The translations under genes and the position numbers were made by a program. From positions 3,341,356 through 3,405,355 of the forward strand of contig NZ_KB900536.1 in the NCBI RefSeq assembly GCF_000378965.1: 64,000 nt of DNA, written 5' to 3'. The notes below the pieces were generated by a model. That model saw only the letters and a program-made list of their open reading frames with translations. It was not told the DNA's origin and made no database searches. Shown here in pieces: positions 20,442 to 30,023 of the stretch. This DNA comes from Thioalkalivibrio thiocyanodenitrificans ARhD 1. GTDB lineage: Bacteria > Pseudomonadota > Gammaproteobacteria > Ectothiorhodospirales > Ectothiorhodospiraceae. The first letter of the stretch is position 1. Each line of letters begins with the position of its first letter.

Positions 20442-21890
20442 ATGAGCATCGACTGGAAGAGCTACGACCCCAACGGCTTTTACGACGAGCTCATCAGCTC
20501 GCCCGGCTACTCGCGTGCGGCGGCACGTACGCTGACCTCCTACCTGCGCTCCCTGAGTGACGAGGAGATCCACGAGCGCAAGGCGGCGGCCGAGCACGCC
20601 ATCGTCGAGATGGGCATCACCTTCACGGTGTACACGGAAGGCGGCAATATCGATCGCGCCTGGCCCTTCGATATCATCCCCCGGATCATCCCGCGCAAGG
20701 AATGGCTGCGGGTGGAGGAAGGCCTGAAGCAACGGCTGGCGGCACTAAATCTGTTCATCAATGACCTCTATAACGACCAGAAGATTCTCAAGGACAAGGT
20801 CTTTCCCGGTGAGGTGCTGGCCCAGTCCCGCAACTTCCGCGACCAGTGCGTGGGCGCCGAGCCGGCGCACGGCGTGTGGGCCCACATCTGCGGATCGGAC
20901 CTGGTGCGCGATGCGGACGGCACGATCTACGTGCTGGAGGACAACCTGCGTGTGCCCTCCGGCGTGTCCTACATGCTGGAGAACCGCCAGGTCACCAAAC
21001 GGGTGTTCCCGGAACTGTTCGAGAACTACAGCATCCTGCCCGTGGATGAGTACCCGTCCCAGCTCTTCGACATGCTGGCCTCCCTCTCGCCCCGGCCGCT
21101 GGATTATCCCGAGGTCGTCGTTCTGACCCCGGGCATCTACAACTCCGCGTACTTCGAGCATTCCTTCCTGGCCCAGCGCATGGGGGCGGAACTGGTGGAA
21201 GGCAGCGACCTGATGGTGGCCGATGACGATTGCGTCTACATGCGCACCATCGGCGGCCTGGAGCGTGTGGACGTGATCTACCGTCGCGTCGATGATCTGT
21301 TCCTGGATCCGGAGGTGTTCAATCCGGACTCCATGCTTGGGGTGCCGGGCCTGATGCGCGCATGGCGCAAGGGCAACGTGGCCCTGGCCAACGCGCCCGG
21401 TGCGGGGGTGGCCGATGACAAGGTGGTCTACGCCTTCGTGCCCGAGATCATCCGGTACTATCTGGACCAGGATCCCGTCATCCCCAATGTGCCCACCTAT
21501 CGCTGCATGTACCGTGAAGAACGCGAGTACGTGCTTGCGCACCTGGATGAACTGGTGGTCAAGCCCGCCAATGAATCAGGTGGCTACGGCATGCTCATCG
21601 GGCCCCATGCGACGAAGCGCCAGCGTGCGGAGTTCGCGGCGCTGATCCGGAAGGATCCCAGGAACTACATTGCTCAGCCGACCCTGTCCCTGTCGACCAC
21701 GCCCACCCTGTGCGACGGTCACCTGGAGCCTCGGCATGTGGATCTGCGCCCCTTCATCCTGCAGGGCGTGCGCACCGATGTGACCGCGGGCGGATTGACC
21801 CGTGTTGCCCTGAGGAAGGGCTCCCTGGTGGTCAACTCCTCCCAGGGAGGGGGCAGCAAGGATACCTGGATCGTGGATACGGAGTCCTGA
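20442..21890 (+). CDS. Circularly permuted ATP-grasp protein (COG2308)
   Basis: 482 residues, full-length member of the circularly permuted ATP-grasp type 2 family (formerly DUF404/DUF407). Visible landmarks: GITFTVYTEGGNIDRAWPFD near residue 65, DGTIYVLEDNLRVPSGVSYM around 165 with acidic and amide residues suited to metal-ATP binding, VDVIYRRVDDLFLDPEVF near 275, VVKPANESGGYGML near 370, and the C-terminal LRPFILQG plus SKDTWIVDTES. ATP-grasp enzymes join a carboxylate to an amine through an acyl phosphate; the substrate here is unknown but a peptide bond-forming role is predicted for the family. The alpha-E gene begins 4 bases downstream. Confidence 0.92.
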   Translation: MSIDWKSYDPNGFYDELISSPGYSRAAARTLTSYLRSLSDEEIHERKAAAEHAIVEMGITFTVYTEGGNIDRAWPFDIIPRIIPRKEWLRVEEGLKQRLAALNLFINDLYNDQKILKDKVFPGEVLAQSRNFRDQCVGAEPAHGVWAHICGSDLVRDADGTIYVLEDNLRVPSGVSYMLENRQVTKRVFPELFENYSILPVDEYPSQLFDMLASLSPRPLDYPEVVVLTPGIYNSAYFEHSFLAQRMGAELVEGSDLMVADDDCVYMRTIGGLERVDVIYRRVDDLFLDPEVFNPDSMLGVPGLMRAWRKGNVALANAPGAGVADDKVVYAFVPEIIRYYLDQDPVIPNVPTYRCMYREEREYVLAHLDELVVKPANESGGYGMLIGPHATKRQRAEFAALIRKDPRNYIAQPTLSLSTTPTLCDGHLEPRHVDLRPFILQGVRTDVTAGGLTRVALRKGSLVVNSSQGGGSKDTWIVDTES

Positions 21891-21894
21891 CGAC

Positions 21895-22833
21895 ATGCTT
21901 TCACGAGTGGCCGAACGTCTCTACTGGGTGGCCCGCTACATAGAGCGGGCCGAGAACACCGCGCGCATGGTGATGGCCTTTTCCCACCTGGCCCTGGACA
22001 TGCCCCGCTCGGTGCAGTTGTCCTGGCGAAGCATGGTGACGACCACGGGCGCGGACGAGGGTTTCGAGCATCATTACCAGCGCGATGACGAACGCAACTG
22101 CATCAAGTTCCTCCTGGCGGATCTGGACAACTCGAGCTCCATCATGAGCTCACTGACCGCGGCGCGGGAGAACGTACGCACCACGCGGGACCTGGTGCCT
22201 GCCGAGGCATGGGAATCCGTCAACGAGCTGTATCTGTTCGGCAAGACGAACGCGGAGTCCGGTGTGGGTAAACGCGGACGGTATGCGTTCCTGTCCGAGG
22301 TCATCGCCCGGTGCCAGCAGATCACCGGTCTGCTGGCAGGCACCATGAGCCACGATCATGCCTATGATTTCATCCGCGCCGGGCGCAATCTGGAGCGTGC
22401 CGACATGAGCTCGCGCCTGCTGGATGTGGCGGGCATCGGACTGCTGGCCAAGGGGGAGGATCAGGAGGCCTTCGAGAGCCTGCTGTGGATCAATATCCTC
22501 AAGTCCCTGAGCGGGTTTCAGATGTACCGCCAGCACGTGCGGCGCCGGGTAAGCGGCGCCCTGGTGATGCAGTTTCTGCTCCAGGACCGGCAGTTTCCCC
22601 GGGCCGTGGCCCACGCGTTGGGAGAGGTGGAATCGAGCCTCTCCAATCTGCCACGCAATGAACTCCCCCTGCGCTTCATCGCCCAGGTGAAACGCCACGT
22701 ACAGGATGCCGATATCGACTCGCTCCTCAAGCCCGATGACCTGCACCAGTTTCTCGATCAGATCCAGAAAGAGATGGCCGAGACCCATGACAGCATCGTC
22801 GAAAACTGGTTCCGCCTCGACCGGGCGGCCTGA
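21895..22833 (+). CDS. Alpha-E domain protein (COG2307)
   Basis: 312 residues, nearly all predicted alpha-helix. It opens with MLSRVAERLYWVARYIERAENTARM, the family signature, and contains the conserved acidic/arginine helices AYDFIRAGRNLERADMSSRLLD near residue 160 and FRLDRAA at the end. Alpha-E proteins always occur beside or fused to the circularly permuted ATP-grasp, as here, and probably form a partner or substrate-handling subunit; no catalytic activity is known. The 4-base spacing to the upstream gene implies translational coupling. The second module at 26527-29088 has the same domain fused to the ATP-grasp. Confidence 0.92.
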   Translation: MLSRVAERLYWVARYIERAENTARMVMAFSHLALDMPRSVQLSWRSMVTTTGADEGFEHHYQRDDERNCIKFLLADLDNSSSIMSSLTAARENVRTTRDLVPAEAWESVNELYLFGKTNAESGVGKRGRYAFLSEVIARCQQITGLLAGTMSHDHAYDFIRAGRNLERADMSSRLLDVAGIGLLAKGEDQEAFESLLWINILKSLSGFQMYRQHVRRRVSGALVMQFLLQDRQFPRAVAHALGEVESSLSNLPRNELPLRFIAQVKRHVQDADIDSLLKPDDLHQFLDQIQKEMAETHDSIVENWFRLDRAA

Positions 22834-22890
22834 GGCCGGAGTTCGAGGGGTGCTCACCGGGTGAGGGAGCCAAAACCATGAAGGGCTTGA

Positions 22891-22987
22891 ACCGCAAAGG
22901 ACGCCAAGGCATGCGATAGGTACGCGAAGGAAGATTATTCATTTCAAGCCTTGCGAACTTCGCGCATACCTTGACGTTCTTTGCGGT
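22891..22987. repeat. Inverted repeat, ACCGCAAAGGACGC type
   Basis: Arms of 25 bases at 22891-22915 and 22963-22987 match with three differences (ACCGCAAAGRACGYCAAGGY pattern). The inner part contains further short inverted pieces (CGCGAAGG / CCTTGCG). It occupies the 187-base gap between the alpha-E and DUF2126 genes and could form a stable mRNA hairpin that separates their expression. The same phrase is common between genes in many bacteria, from memory. Confidence 0.7.
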
Positions 22988-23020
22988 CATACTCTCATAG
23001 TCGTAATCCCGGGGTTCTCC

Positions 23021-26000
23021 ATGGCCATTCGCGTCGCACTCAATCATCGGACGGTGTACCGCTTCGATCGCAGGGTGCGGGTCTCGCCCCATGTGATCCG
23101 CCTGCGTCCGGCGGTGCACACTCGCACGCCGGTTCTGGCCTACTCGCTGCAGGTCGAGCCGAGGGAACATTTCATCAACTGGCAGCAGGATCCCTTTGGG
23201 AATCTCCTGGCGCGAGTGGTGTTTCCGAAGCCCATGACACAGCTCGCCGTCACCGTGGACCTGGTGGCGGAGTTGACGGTCATCAACCCCTTCGATTTCT
23301 TCGTCGAGCGCTACGCGGAGCATTTCCCGTTCACGTACGACGTGATCCTGGCCAAGGATCTGATCCCGTACCTGGAGATCGCGGAACGCGGGCCGCGACT
23401 CATGGGCTGGTTGTCGGAAGTGGACTGCGGCGAACGGGGCATCGTGGATTTCCTGGTGGATCTCAACCGCCGGCTTCAACAGGACATCGCCTACGACGTG
23501 CGCATGGAGCCGGGAGTGCAGACCTGCGAGGAAACACTGGAGCGGCGCATCGGTTCCTGCCGGGACTCCGCCTGGCTGCTGGTGCAGATTCTGCGCCACC
23601 TGGGGCTGGCGGCGCGCTTCGTCTCCGGGTACCTGGTGCAGCTCACCGCCGACCAAAAATCCCTGGACGGACCCTCCGGTCCGGAGCGGGATTTCACCGA
23701 CCTGCACGCATGGGCCGAGGTGTTCGTGCCCGGCGCGGGCTGGATCGGCCTGGATCCCACCTCGGGCCTGTTCGCGGGTGAGGGACACATTCCGCTCGCC
23801 TGCACGCCGAGCCCCCTGAGCGCGGCCCCCGTTTCCGGCTACACGGAGGTCTGCGAGGTGGCCTTCGAGCACCGCAACGAGGTGAGCCGTATCCATGAGG
23901 ACCCGCGGGTCACGAAGCCCTACAGCGATGACCAGTGGGCGGCCATCGACGCCTTGGGCCGCAGGGTGGACCAGGATCTCGCGGACGGCGATGTGCGTCT
24001 GACCATGGGGGGTGAGCCCACCTTCGTCGCCATCGACGATATGGAAGGGGCCGAATGGAACACCCGCGCCGACGGGCCCTACAAGCGTCGGCTGGCCCGG
24101 GGTCTGGCGGGACGGCTGCTCAGGCGCTTCGCACCCGGCGGCATGTTCCACCACGGACAGGGCAAGTGGTATCCGGGAGAGCCCCTGCCGCGCTGGTCGC
24201 TGGGTTGTTTCTGGCGCAGGGATGGTGAACCGGTGTGGCGGGATCCCGGCCTGCTGGCGGACACAAGCCGGGACTATGGCCACCGCCGTGATCAGGCCCT
24301 GGCCTTCGCACGTGAGCTTTCCCGCCATCTGGGTGTACCGGAAAGCTACCTGGTGCCCGGTTACGAGGACCCCCTCTATTACCTGTGGCGGGAGGGCAGC
24401 GCGCCCGTCAACCGGGACCCCCTCAAGGCGGACCTCAAGAGTTCCTCGGAGCGCCGGCGCCTGGCACGCGTTCTTTCCCAGGGGCTGGACGAGCCGGTGG
24501 GCTATGCCCTGCCGCTCACCTGGGACCACGAGTTGGGTCACTGGCGCAGTGGTGTGTGGGCGTTTCGCCGCGGCAACCTGTTCCTGGTTCCCGGCGACTC
24601 GCCCATGGGTCTGCGCCTGCCCTTGGACAGCCTGCCATGGGTGGCGCCCGCCGAGCGCGATGAACCCCGGGCGCCCGATCTGTTCGAGGAACGTCCGGAA
24701 CTGGGCGACTACTTCGGCGAGGTGGCCCGGCGGTTCAGTGAACGCGTCGCACCGGAGGATCCCCGGATGGACACGGGGCTGCAGCCACAGGTCCCGGGTG
24801 ATGATCCGGACGATACCCGATGGGCGGAGATCCCCCACACCAGCCTTTGCGTGGAGGCCCGGGAAGGCCGGCTGCATGTGTTCCTGCCGCCACTGAGTTT
24901 CCTGGAGCATTACCTTGATCTGGTTGCGGCAGTGGAGGCGGCTGCCGCCCGGCTGCAGTTGCCCGTGGTGCTGGAGGGTTACGAGCCGCCCCGGGACAAT
25001 CGCCTGGAACGCCTCCTGGTGACGCCGGACCCCGGTGTCATCGAGGTGAACATCCATCCCGCCGCTTCCTGGGAGCAGCTGCGGGACAACACGCTCGCCC
25101 TCTACGACGAGGCACGCCAGTCCCGTCTGGGCACCGAAAAGTTCATGCTGGACGGCCGCCACACGGGCACCGGCGGCGGCAACCACGTGACCCTCGGGGC
25201 GGCAACGCCGGCGGATAGCCCGCTGTTGCGCCGTCCGGATCTGCTGGGTTCACTGGTGACCTTCTGGCAGCACCATCCGGGGCTTTCGTACCTCTTCTCC
25301 GGGATGTTCATCGGACCGACCAGCCAGGCACCGCGCATCGACGAGGCACGCAACGAATCCCTCTACGAACTGGAGATCGCCCTGCAGCAACTGCCGCGGG
25401 ACGAGGAGCCGCGTCCGTGGCTGGTGGACCGGTTGTTCCGCAACCTGCTGGTGGACATTACCGGCAATACCCACCGGGCCGAGTTCTGCATCGACAAGCT
25501 CTACTCGCCGGACACCCCGACGGGGCGCCTCGGGTTGCTGGAACTGCGGGCCTTCGAGATGCCGCCCCACGCGCGCATGAGCCTGGTGCAGATGCTGCTG
25601 CTGCGCACGCTCGTGGCCTGCTTCTGGCGCGAGCCGTACCGGCATCGGCTGGTGCGCTGGGGCACGGCCCTGCATGACCGTTTCATGCTGCCTCATTTCG
25701 TGGAGCGGGACATTGCCCAGGTGGTGGAACTCCTGAACCGCGCCGGCTACCCCTTCCAGGCGGAGTGGCTGGCGCCGTTCTCCGAGTTCCGCTTTCCCCA
25801 TTACGGGCGGGTGAACGTCGGTGACATCCGGATCGAGCTGCGCATGGCCCTGGAACCCTGGCACGTGCTGGGCGAAGAGGTCACCCGGGCGGGCACGGCC
25901 CGCTACGTGGATTCTTCCGTAGAGCGTCTGCAGGTCCGGGTCACGGGGCTCACCGAGGGCCGCTACATGCTGGCCTGCAACGGCCGGCGTGTGCCCCTGC

Positions 26001-26407
26001 AATCCACCGGCACCCACGGGGAATACGTGGCCGGGGTGCGTTACCGGGCCTGGCAGCCGCCCTCGGCCCTGCATCCCAACATCGGCGTGCACGCGCCCCT
26101 TGTGTTCGACCTGATCGACACGTGGAACGGGCGCGCTGTCGGCGGCTGCACCTACCACGTCTCCCACCCGGGCGGGCGCAACTACGACGTCTTCCCGGTC
26201 AACGCCTTCGAGGCCGAGGCCCGGCGCATCACCCGCTTCTGGGACCACGGCCATACCCCGGGCACTCTGCAGCCGCCGCCGGATATCCGTTCCATGGCGC
26301 AGTTCTTCCCCGAAGGCAGCCCTCCGGGCCCCATGGCTCCGCCGGTCGAACCTCCCGATCCGGAGTACCCGCATACCCTTGACCTGCGACGGGGACCGGC
26401 CGGATAG
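23021..26407 (+). CDS. Transglutaminase/DUF2126 protein (COG1305-COG4196)
   Basis: 1128 residues. The N-terminal 290 residues form a bacterial transglutaminase-like domain with an N-terminal beta region and the triad Cys180 (RIGSCRDSAWLLVQ), His229 (TDLHAWAEVFVPG) and Asp245 (IGLDPTSG). The remaining 800 residues are the DUF2126 region, starting around residue 310 with DGDVRLTMGGEPTFVAIDD and containing GTGGGNHVTLGAA, PSFLF-like helices and ELRAFEMPPHARMSLVQ. No signal peptide is seen, so it is cytoplasmic. The transglutaminase fold usually cleaves or transfers peptide/amide bonds; with ATP-grasp ligases next door it may process what they make. The role of DUF2126 is unknown. Confidence 0.92.
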   Translation: MAIRVALNHRTVYRFDRRVRVSPHVIRLRPAVHTRTPVLAYSLQVEPREHFINWQQDPFGNLLARVVFPKPMTQLAVTVDLVAELTVINPFDFFVERYAEHFPFTYDVILAKDLIPYLEIAERGPRLMGWLSEVDCGERGIVDFLVDLNRRLQQDIAYDVRMEPGVQTCEETLERRIGSCRDSAWLLVQILRHLGLAARFVSGYLVQLTADQKSLDGPSGPERDFTDLHAWAEVFVPGAGWIGLDPTSGLFAGEGHIPLACTPSPLSAAPVSGYTEVCEVAFEHRNEVSRIHEDPRVTKPYSDDQWAAIDALGRRVDQDLADGDVRLTMGGEPTFVAIDDMEGAEWNTRADGPYKRRLARGLAGRLLRRFAPGGMFHHGQGKWYPGEPLPRWSLGCFWRRDGEPVWRDPGLLADTSRDYGHRRDQALAFARELSRHLGVPESYLVPGYEDPLYYLWREGSAPVNRDPLKADLKSSSERRRLARVLSQGLDEPVGYALPLTWDHELGHWRSGVWAFRRGNLFLVPGDSPMGLRLPLDSLPWVAPAERDEPRAPDLFEERPELGDYFGEVARRFSERVAPEDPRMDTGLQPQVPGDDPDDTRWAEIPHTSLCVEAREGRLHVFLPPLSFLEHYLDLVAAVEAAAARLQLPVVLEGYEPPRDNRLERLLVTPDPGVIEVNIHPAASWEQLRDNTLALYDEARQSRLGTEKFMLDGRHTGTGGGNHVTLGAATPADSPLLRRPDLLGSLVTFWQHHPGLSYLFSGMFIGPTSQAPRIDEARNESLYELEIALQQLPRDEEPRPWLVDRLFRNLLVDITGNTHRAEFCIDKLYSPDTPTGRLGLLELRAFEMPPHARMSLVQMLLLRTLVACFWREPYRHRLVRWGTALHDRFMLPHFVERDIAQVVELLNRAGYPFQAEWLAPFSEFRFPHYGRVNVGDIRIELRMALEPWHVLGEEVTRAGTARYVDSSVERLQVRVTGLTEGRYMLACNGRRVPLQSTGTHGEYVAGVRYRAWQPPSALHPNIGVHAPLVFDLIDTWNGRAVGGCTYHVSHPGGRNYDVFPVNAFEAEARRITRFWDHGHTPGTLQPPPDIRSMAQFFPEGSPPGPMAPPVEPPDPEYPHTLDLRRGPAG

Positions 26408-26411
26408 GTGG

Positions 26412-26513
26412 TTCAAGATTCAAAGTTCAATGTTCAAAGTATGCGGGCCACGCTCCGGTATGTGGTTTATCCTTTGAACTTTGAACTTTGAACTTTGAAC
26501 TTTGAACTTTGAA
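26412..26513. repeat. Converging heptamer arrays, TTCAAAG / CTTTGAA
   Basis: Left arm: four heptamers TTCAAGA TTCAAAG TTCAATG TTCAAAG (26412-26439). Right arm: six copies of CTTTGAA (26472-26513). The arms are complementary and would fold into a long hairpin. The locus starts 4 bases after the DUF2126 stop codon and the right arm runs almost to the start of the next gene, which therefore has no normal ribosome site. Confidence 0.9.
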
Positions 26514-26526
26514 CCTTGACCGCCCC

Positions 26527-29088
26527 GTGTCCGCCACCCCGCAAGATTCCCGTTTGCTGCATGACCGCTACGCACCCCCGGAGGGGGTGTATGACGAGTT
26601 GTGCCAGTCGCCGGGGTCGCCCAGGCCGCACTGGGCCGGCGTGATGGAGTCCATGGACGCGGTGGGGCGGGACGGGCTGCTGGCGCGGGCGGCAGAGGCG
26701 CGGCGGTTGCTGCGCGAGAACGGGGTCACCTACAACGTCTATTCGGATCCGCAGGGCACGGAGCGGCCCTGGCCCCTGGACCCGGTACCGCTGCTCATGG
26801 ACAGCAGCGAGTGGGCGGGCATCGAGACCGGGCTCGTCCAGAGGGCGGAACTTCTGAACCTGGTGCTCAAGGACCTTTACGGGCCCCGGAACCTCCTCCG
26901 GCAGGGCATCCTGCCTCCGGAACTGGTGTTCGGCCAGCGCAGTTTCCTCCATGCCTGTGACGGCCTCCCGTTGCCGGACCATGCGCTGACCCTGTATGCC
27001 TCGGATCTGGCCCGGGGACCGGACGGGCAGATGTGGGTGCTGGGTGACCGCACCCAGGCGCCCTCCGGGGCGGGCTATGCCCTGGAGAACCGGGTGGTGC
27101 TTTCGCGGGTCTTCCCGAGCCTGTACCGTCAGGCCGGCGTGCACCGCCTGACGGGTTTCTTCCAGGCCCTGCGCACGCGCCTGGCGGCGCTGTCGCCCCG
27201 GCAGGACACGGAACCCCGGGTGGTGCTGCTCTCCCCGGGCCCCCTCAACGAAACCTGGTTCGAGCATGTCTACCTGGCCGGTTACCTGGGCTACACCCTG
27301 GTCCAGGGGGAGGACCTGATCTTCTCCGGCGGCCGGGTCTGGCTGCGTTCCCTGAGCGGGCCGGAGCCGGTGGACGTGATCCTGCGCCGGGTGGATGACC
27401 TGTTCTGCGATCCGCTGGAACTTCAGCAGGATTCCCGCCTGGGCGTGGCCGGTCTGGTGGAGGCGGTGCGCCGGGGCCGGGCGGCGGTGGCCAATCCCCT
27501 GGGCAGCGGCCTGCTGGAATCGCCGGTGCTGTCCGTGTTTTTGCCCGCGATCGGCCGCTATTTCCTGGGCCAGGAGCCGCAGCTCCCCTCGGTGACCACC
27601 TGGTGGTGCGGCGAAAGGCAGGGACGGGAGCACGTGCTGGCCCATCTTGACCGGCTGGTGGTGCGCACCGTGGATGGCAGGGGGGAGGGTGGCCGTCCCG
27701 TGTTCGGTGCACTGCTGTCCGCGGCCGAACTGGAGGCGCTCAGGGCACGCGTCCGTGCCCGTCCCGAGCGCTACGTCGGCCAGGAGCAGATCGCGCTGTC
27801 CACCGCGCCTGTGCTGGCCGGAAACGGCGTGTTCGAGGCGCGTCATGCCGCCGTGCGCGCTTTCCTTTGCGCACGGGAGGACGACTACGTGGTCATGCCC
27901 GGCGGGCTGACGCGCGTGGCGGGCCGGGCAGGGGATATGGTGGTCTCCAACCAGGAGGGGGGCCTGAGCAAGGACACCTGGGTGCTGTCCTCGGAGCCCG
28001 AACCGGTGAGCGGTCCGTTGACCGCGATTCCCGAGGGTCCGGTGGCGGGCATGCAGGCGTCCCTGCCGAGCCGTGTGGCCGAGAACCTCTTCTGGATGGG
28101 CCGCTATGCCGAGCGCGCCGAAGGCACCGTGCGGCTCCTGCGCAGTGTCTTCAAGCGCCGCCGGCTGGCCCGTGAATTGTCGGCACCTTACGAGCAGGCG
28201 GCGCTGGAGGCGCTGCTGCGCAGCCTGACCCACCTGACGACCTGTTACCCGGGCTTCGTCGGCCAGGGCGCGCAGGCGCGGCTTGAGGCGCCGGAGGCGG
28301 AGCTCCGTGCGCTGATCACGGACCCGGAGCGTCCCGGTACCCTGCGTTATACGCTCAACGCCCTGTTCCAGTCCGCCTATGCGCTGCGGGACCGGGTCTC
28401 GGGGGATTCCTGGCGCGTGCTGGCGGCCCTGCGCGACCAGAGCCGAAGCCTGGTGTGCGCACCGGGCAGCGATCCGGAGGAACTGCGCGATCCCCTGGAC
28501 GAGGTGATCACGAGGCTGCTGGCCCTGGCCGGTCTGGCCCAGGAGAGCACCCTGCGCCAGACCGGCTGGCTGTTCCTGGACACGGGACGGCGCCTGGAAC
28601 GCGCCCAGCTGTCCGTGAACCTGTTGCGGGCCACCCTCGTGGCGGGGCACGAATTCACCACGGAGGGGCTGCTCATGGAGGCGGTGCTGGCCTGGGGCGA
28701 GAGCCTGGCCGCCTACCGGACCGGGCACCGGTCGGCGCCGGAGATGCGCCGCGTGCTGGACCTGATGCTGCTGGAGGTCACCAATCCGCGGGCGCTCGTG
28801 TTCCAGCTTGAGCGGCTGGAGGAACATGCCCGGGCCCTGCCGGATACGGCCGGCGACGGGCGGCTTTCGCCCGTGACCCGGCCCCTGACGGAGGCCCTGA
28901 TGTCTCTGCGTCTGGCCGACACCGGGGCCTTGTGCCGGGTGACGGCCGACAGCGGCATGCGCGGCGAACTGGACCAGCTGCTGGCACGCCAGAGTCACCT
29001 GTTGCACCAGGCGGCCGAGGCCCTTGTGGCCCGGTACTTTGCCTTTGCCCACAGTCAGCATCCGCTGGATCCCGGGGGTGATGCGTGA
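26527..29088 (+). CDS. Circularly permuted ATP-grasp/alpha-E fusion protein
   Basis: 853 residues if started at the GTG at 26527; a TTG at 26509 inside the heptamer array is possible too, and neither has a good ribosome site. Residues 1-495 match the stand-alone ATP-grasp upstream (GVTYNVYSDPQGTERPWPLD, DRTQAPSGAGYALENR, VDVILRRVDDLFCDPLE, GGLSKDTWVLSSE). A linker of about 30 residues leads to an alpha-E domain beginning LPSRVAENLFWMGRYAERAEG and ending in the last helix before the stop. The ATP-grasp part is more divergent than the stand-alone copy: the KPANESGGYGM segment is replaced by RTVDGRGEGGRPVFG, so its ATP or substrate binding may differ. It overlaps the next gene by 4 bases. Confidence 0.88.
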   Translation: MSATPQDSRLLHDRYAPPEGVYDELCQSPGSPRPHWAGVMESMDAVGRDGLLARAAEARRLLRENGVTYNVYSDPQGTERPWPLDPVPLLMDSSEWAGIETGLVQRAELLNLVLKDLYGPRNLLRQGILPPELVFGQRSFLHACDGLPLPDHALTLYASDLARGPDGQMWVLGDRTQAPSGAGYALENRVVLSRVFPSLYRQAGVHRLTGFFQALRTRLAALSPRQDTEPRVVLLSPGPLNETWFEHVYLAGYLGYTLVQGEDLIFSGGRVWLRSLSGPEPVDVILRRVDDLFCDPLELQQDSRLGVAGLVEAVRRGRAAVANPLGSGLLESPVLSVFLPAIGRYFLGQEPQLPSVTTWWCGERQGREHVLAHLDRLVVRTVDGRGEGGRPVFGALLSAAELEALRARVRARPERYVGQEQIALSTAPVLAGNGVFEARHAAVRAFLCAREDDYVVMPGGLTRVAGRAGDMVVSNQEGGLSKDTWVLSSEPEPVSGPLTAIPEGPVAGMQASLPSRVAENLFWMGRYAERAEGTVRLLRSVFKRRRLARELSAPYEQAALEALLRSLTHLTTCYPGFVGQGAQARLEAPEAELRALITDPERPGTLRYTLNALFQSAYALRDRVSGDSWRVLAALRDQSRSLVCAPGSDPEELRDPLDEVITRLLALAGLAQESTLRQTGWLFLDTGRRLERAQLSVNLLRATLVAGHEFTTEGLLMEAVLAWGESLAAYRTGHRSAPEMRRVLDLMLLEVTNPRALVFQLERLEEHARALPDTAGDGRLSPVTRPLTEALMSLRLADTGALCRVTADSGMRGELDQLLARQSHLLHQAAEALVARYFAFAHSQHPLDPGGDA

Positions 29089-29993
29089 GATATCACATCC
29101 GCCATGTCACCGAGTACCGCTATCCGGAGCGGGTGGGCCTGTGCCATAACGTGACCCGCCTGACCCCCCGGGCGACGCCCCGGCAGCGGTGTGTGCTGGC
29201 ATCGGTCACCTGTGATCCGGTGCCCGCCTACTGGAGCGACCGTGAGGATTTCTTCGGCAACCGGGTCAATTTTCTCACCATCGAGCAGCCGCACACGGTG
29301 TTCCGGGTGGTGGCCGACAGCCAGGTGGAGATCCTGACGGCCCCGGATGAACTGGATCTGCAGCGCGACACCCCGTGGGACGAGGTCCGTGATTGCCTGG
29401 ATTCCGGGGTCTCCGGGGCGGTGCTGGACGCCCGGCTCTACCGGCTCTGGTCCCCCCGCATCCCGGCGCTGCCGGAACTGATCGACTATGCCCGGCCTTC
29501 CTTCGAGCCGGGGCGTCCCCTGCGGGAGGCGGTGTCCGATCTCATGGCCCGTATCCACGGGGACTTCGACTACGATCCGGGTTTCACCACGGTCAGCACC
29601 CCGCTCGCCACGGTGCTCGAGCATCGCAAGGGGGTCTGTCAGGACTTCGCCCACCTCGCCATCGGCTGCCTGCGTGCCATGGGGCTGGCCACCCGCTATG
29701 TGAGCGGCTACCTGGAGACGCGCCCCCCGCCGGGACAGGAAAGGCTGCAGGGCGCGGATGCCTCGCACGCATGGTTCGCGGTGTTCGACCCGGGTCAGGG
29801 CTGGCTGGAATTCGATCCCACCAACAACGTGATCCCCATGGAGCGCCACATTACCCTGGCCTGGGGACGCGACTACACGGACGTGTCACCGCTCAAGGGC
29901 GTGCTGTTCGGCGGCGGCGAGAGCCACGGGCTGACGGTGGCGGTGGACGTGGTCGCCGAGGTGGGAAGTGAGAATCGGGAAGTGGGAAGATAA
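29085..29993 (+). CDS. Transglutaminase-like cysteine protease (COG1305)
   Basis: 302 residues starting with GTG in a GTGA overlap with the fusion gene, so translation is coupled. N-terminal beta domain (YHIRHVTEYRYPERVGLCHN) then a complete triad: Cys185 (HRKGVCQDFAHLAIGCLRAM), His228 (DASHAWFAVFD) and Asp244 (WLEFDPTNN). This is the usual partner of the ATP-grasp/alpha-E pair. No signal peptide. The last 11 residues (EVGSENREVGR) are encoded by the left arm of a heptamer repeat and are not family sequence; the stop codon lies just past that arm. Confidence 0.92.
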   Translation: MRYHIRHVTEYRYPERVGLCHNVTRLTPRATPRQRCVLASVTCDPVPAYWSDREDFFGNRVNFLTIEQPHTVFRVVADSQVEILTAPDELDLQRDTPWDEVRDCLDSGVSGAVLDARLYRLWSPRIPALPELIDYARPSFEPGRPLREAVSDLMARIHGDFDYDPGFTTVSTPLATVLEHRKGVCQDFAHLAIGCLRAMGLATRYVSGYLETRPPPGQERLQGADASHAWFAVFDPGQGWLEFDPTNNVIPMERHITLAWGRDYTDVSPLKGVLFGGGESHGLTVAVDVVAEVGSENREVGR

Positions 29994-30023
29994 CTTCGCA
30001 CTTCCCCGATTCTCACTTCTCCC
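29961..30023. repeat. Converging heptamer arms GTGGGAA / TTCnCAC
   Basis: Left arm: GTGGGAA GTGAGAA TCGGGAA GTGGGAA (29961-29988). Right arm: complementary units TTCGCAC, TTCCCCG, TTCTCAC, TTCTCCC (29995-30023). The repeat sits between two convergent genes, overlaps the end of the transglutaminase gene and touches the last codons of the Anbu gene (KKREK). It could act as a two-way transcription stop. Confidence 0.85.
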
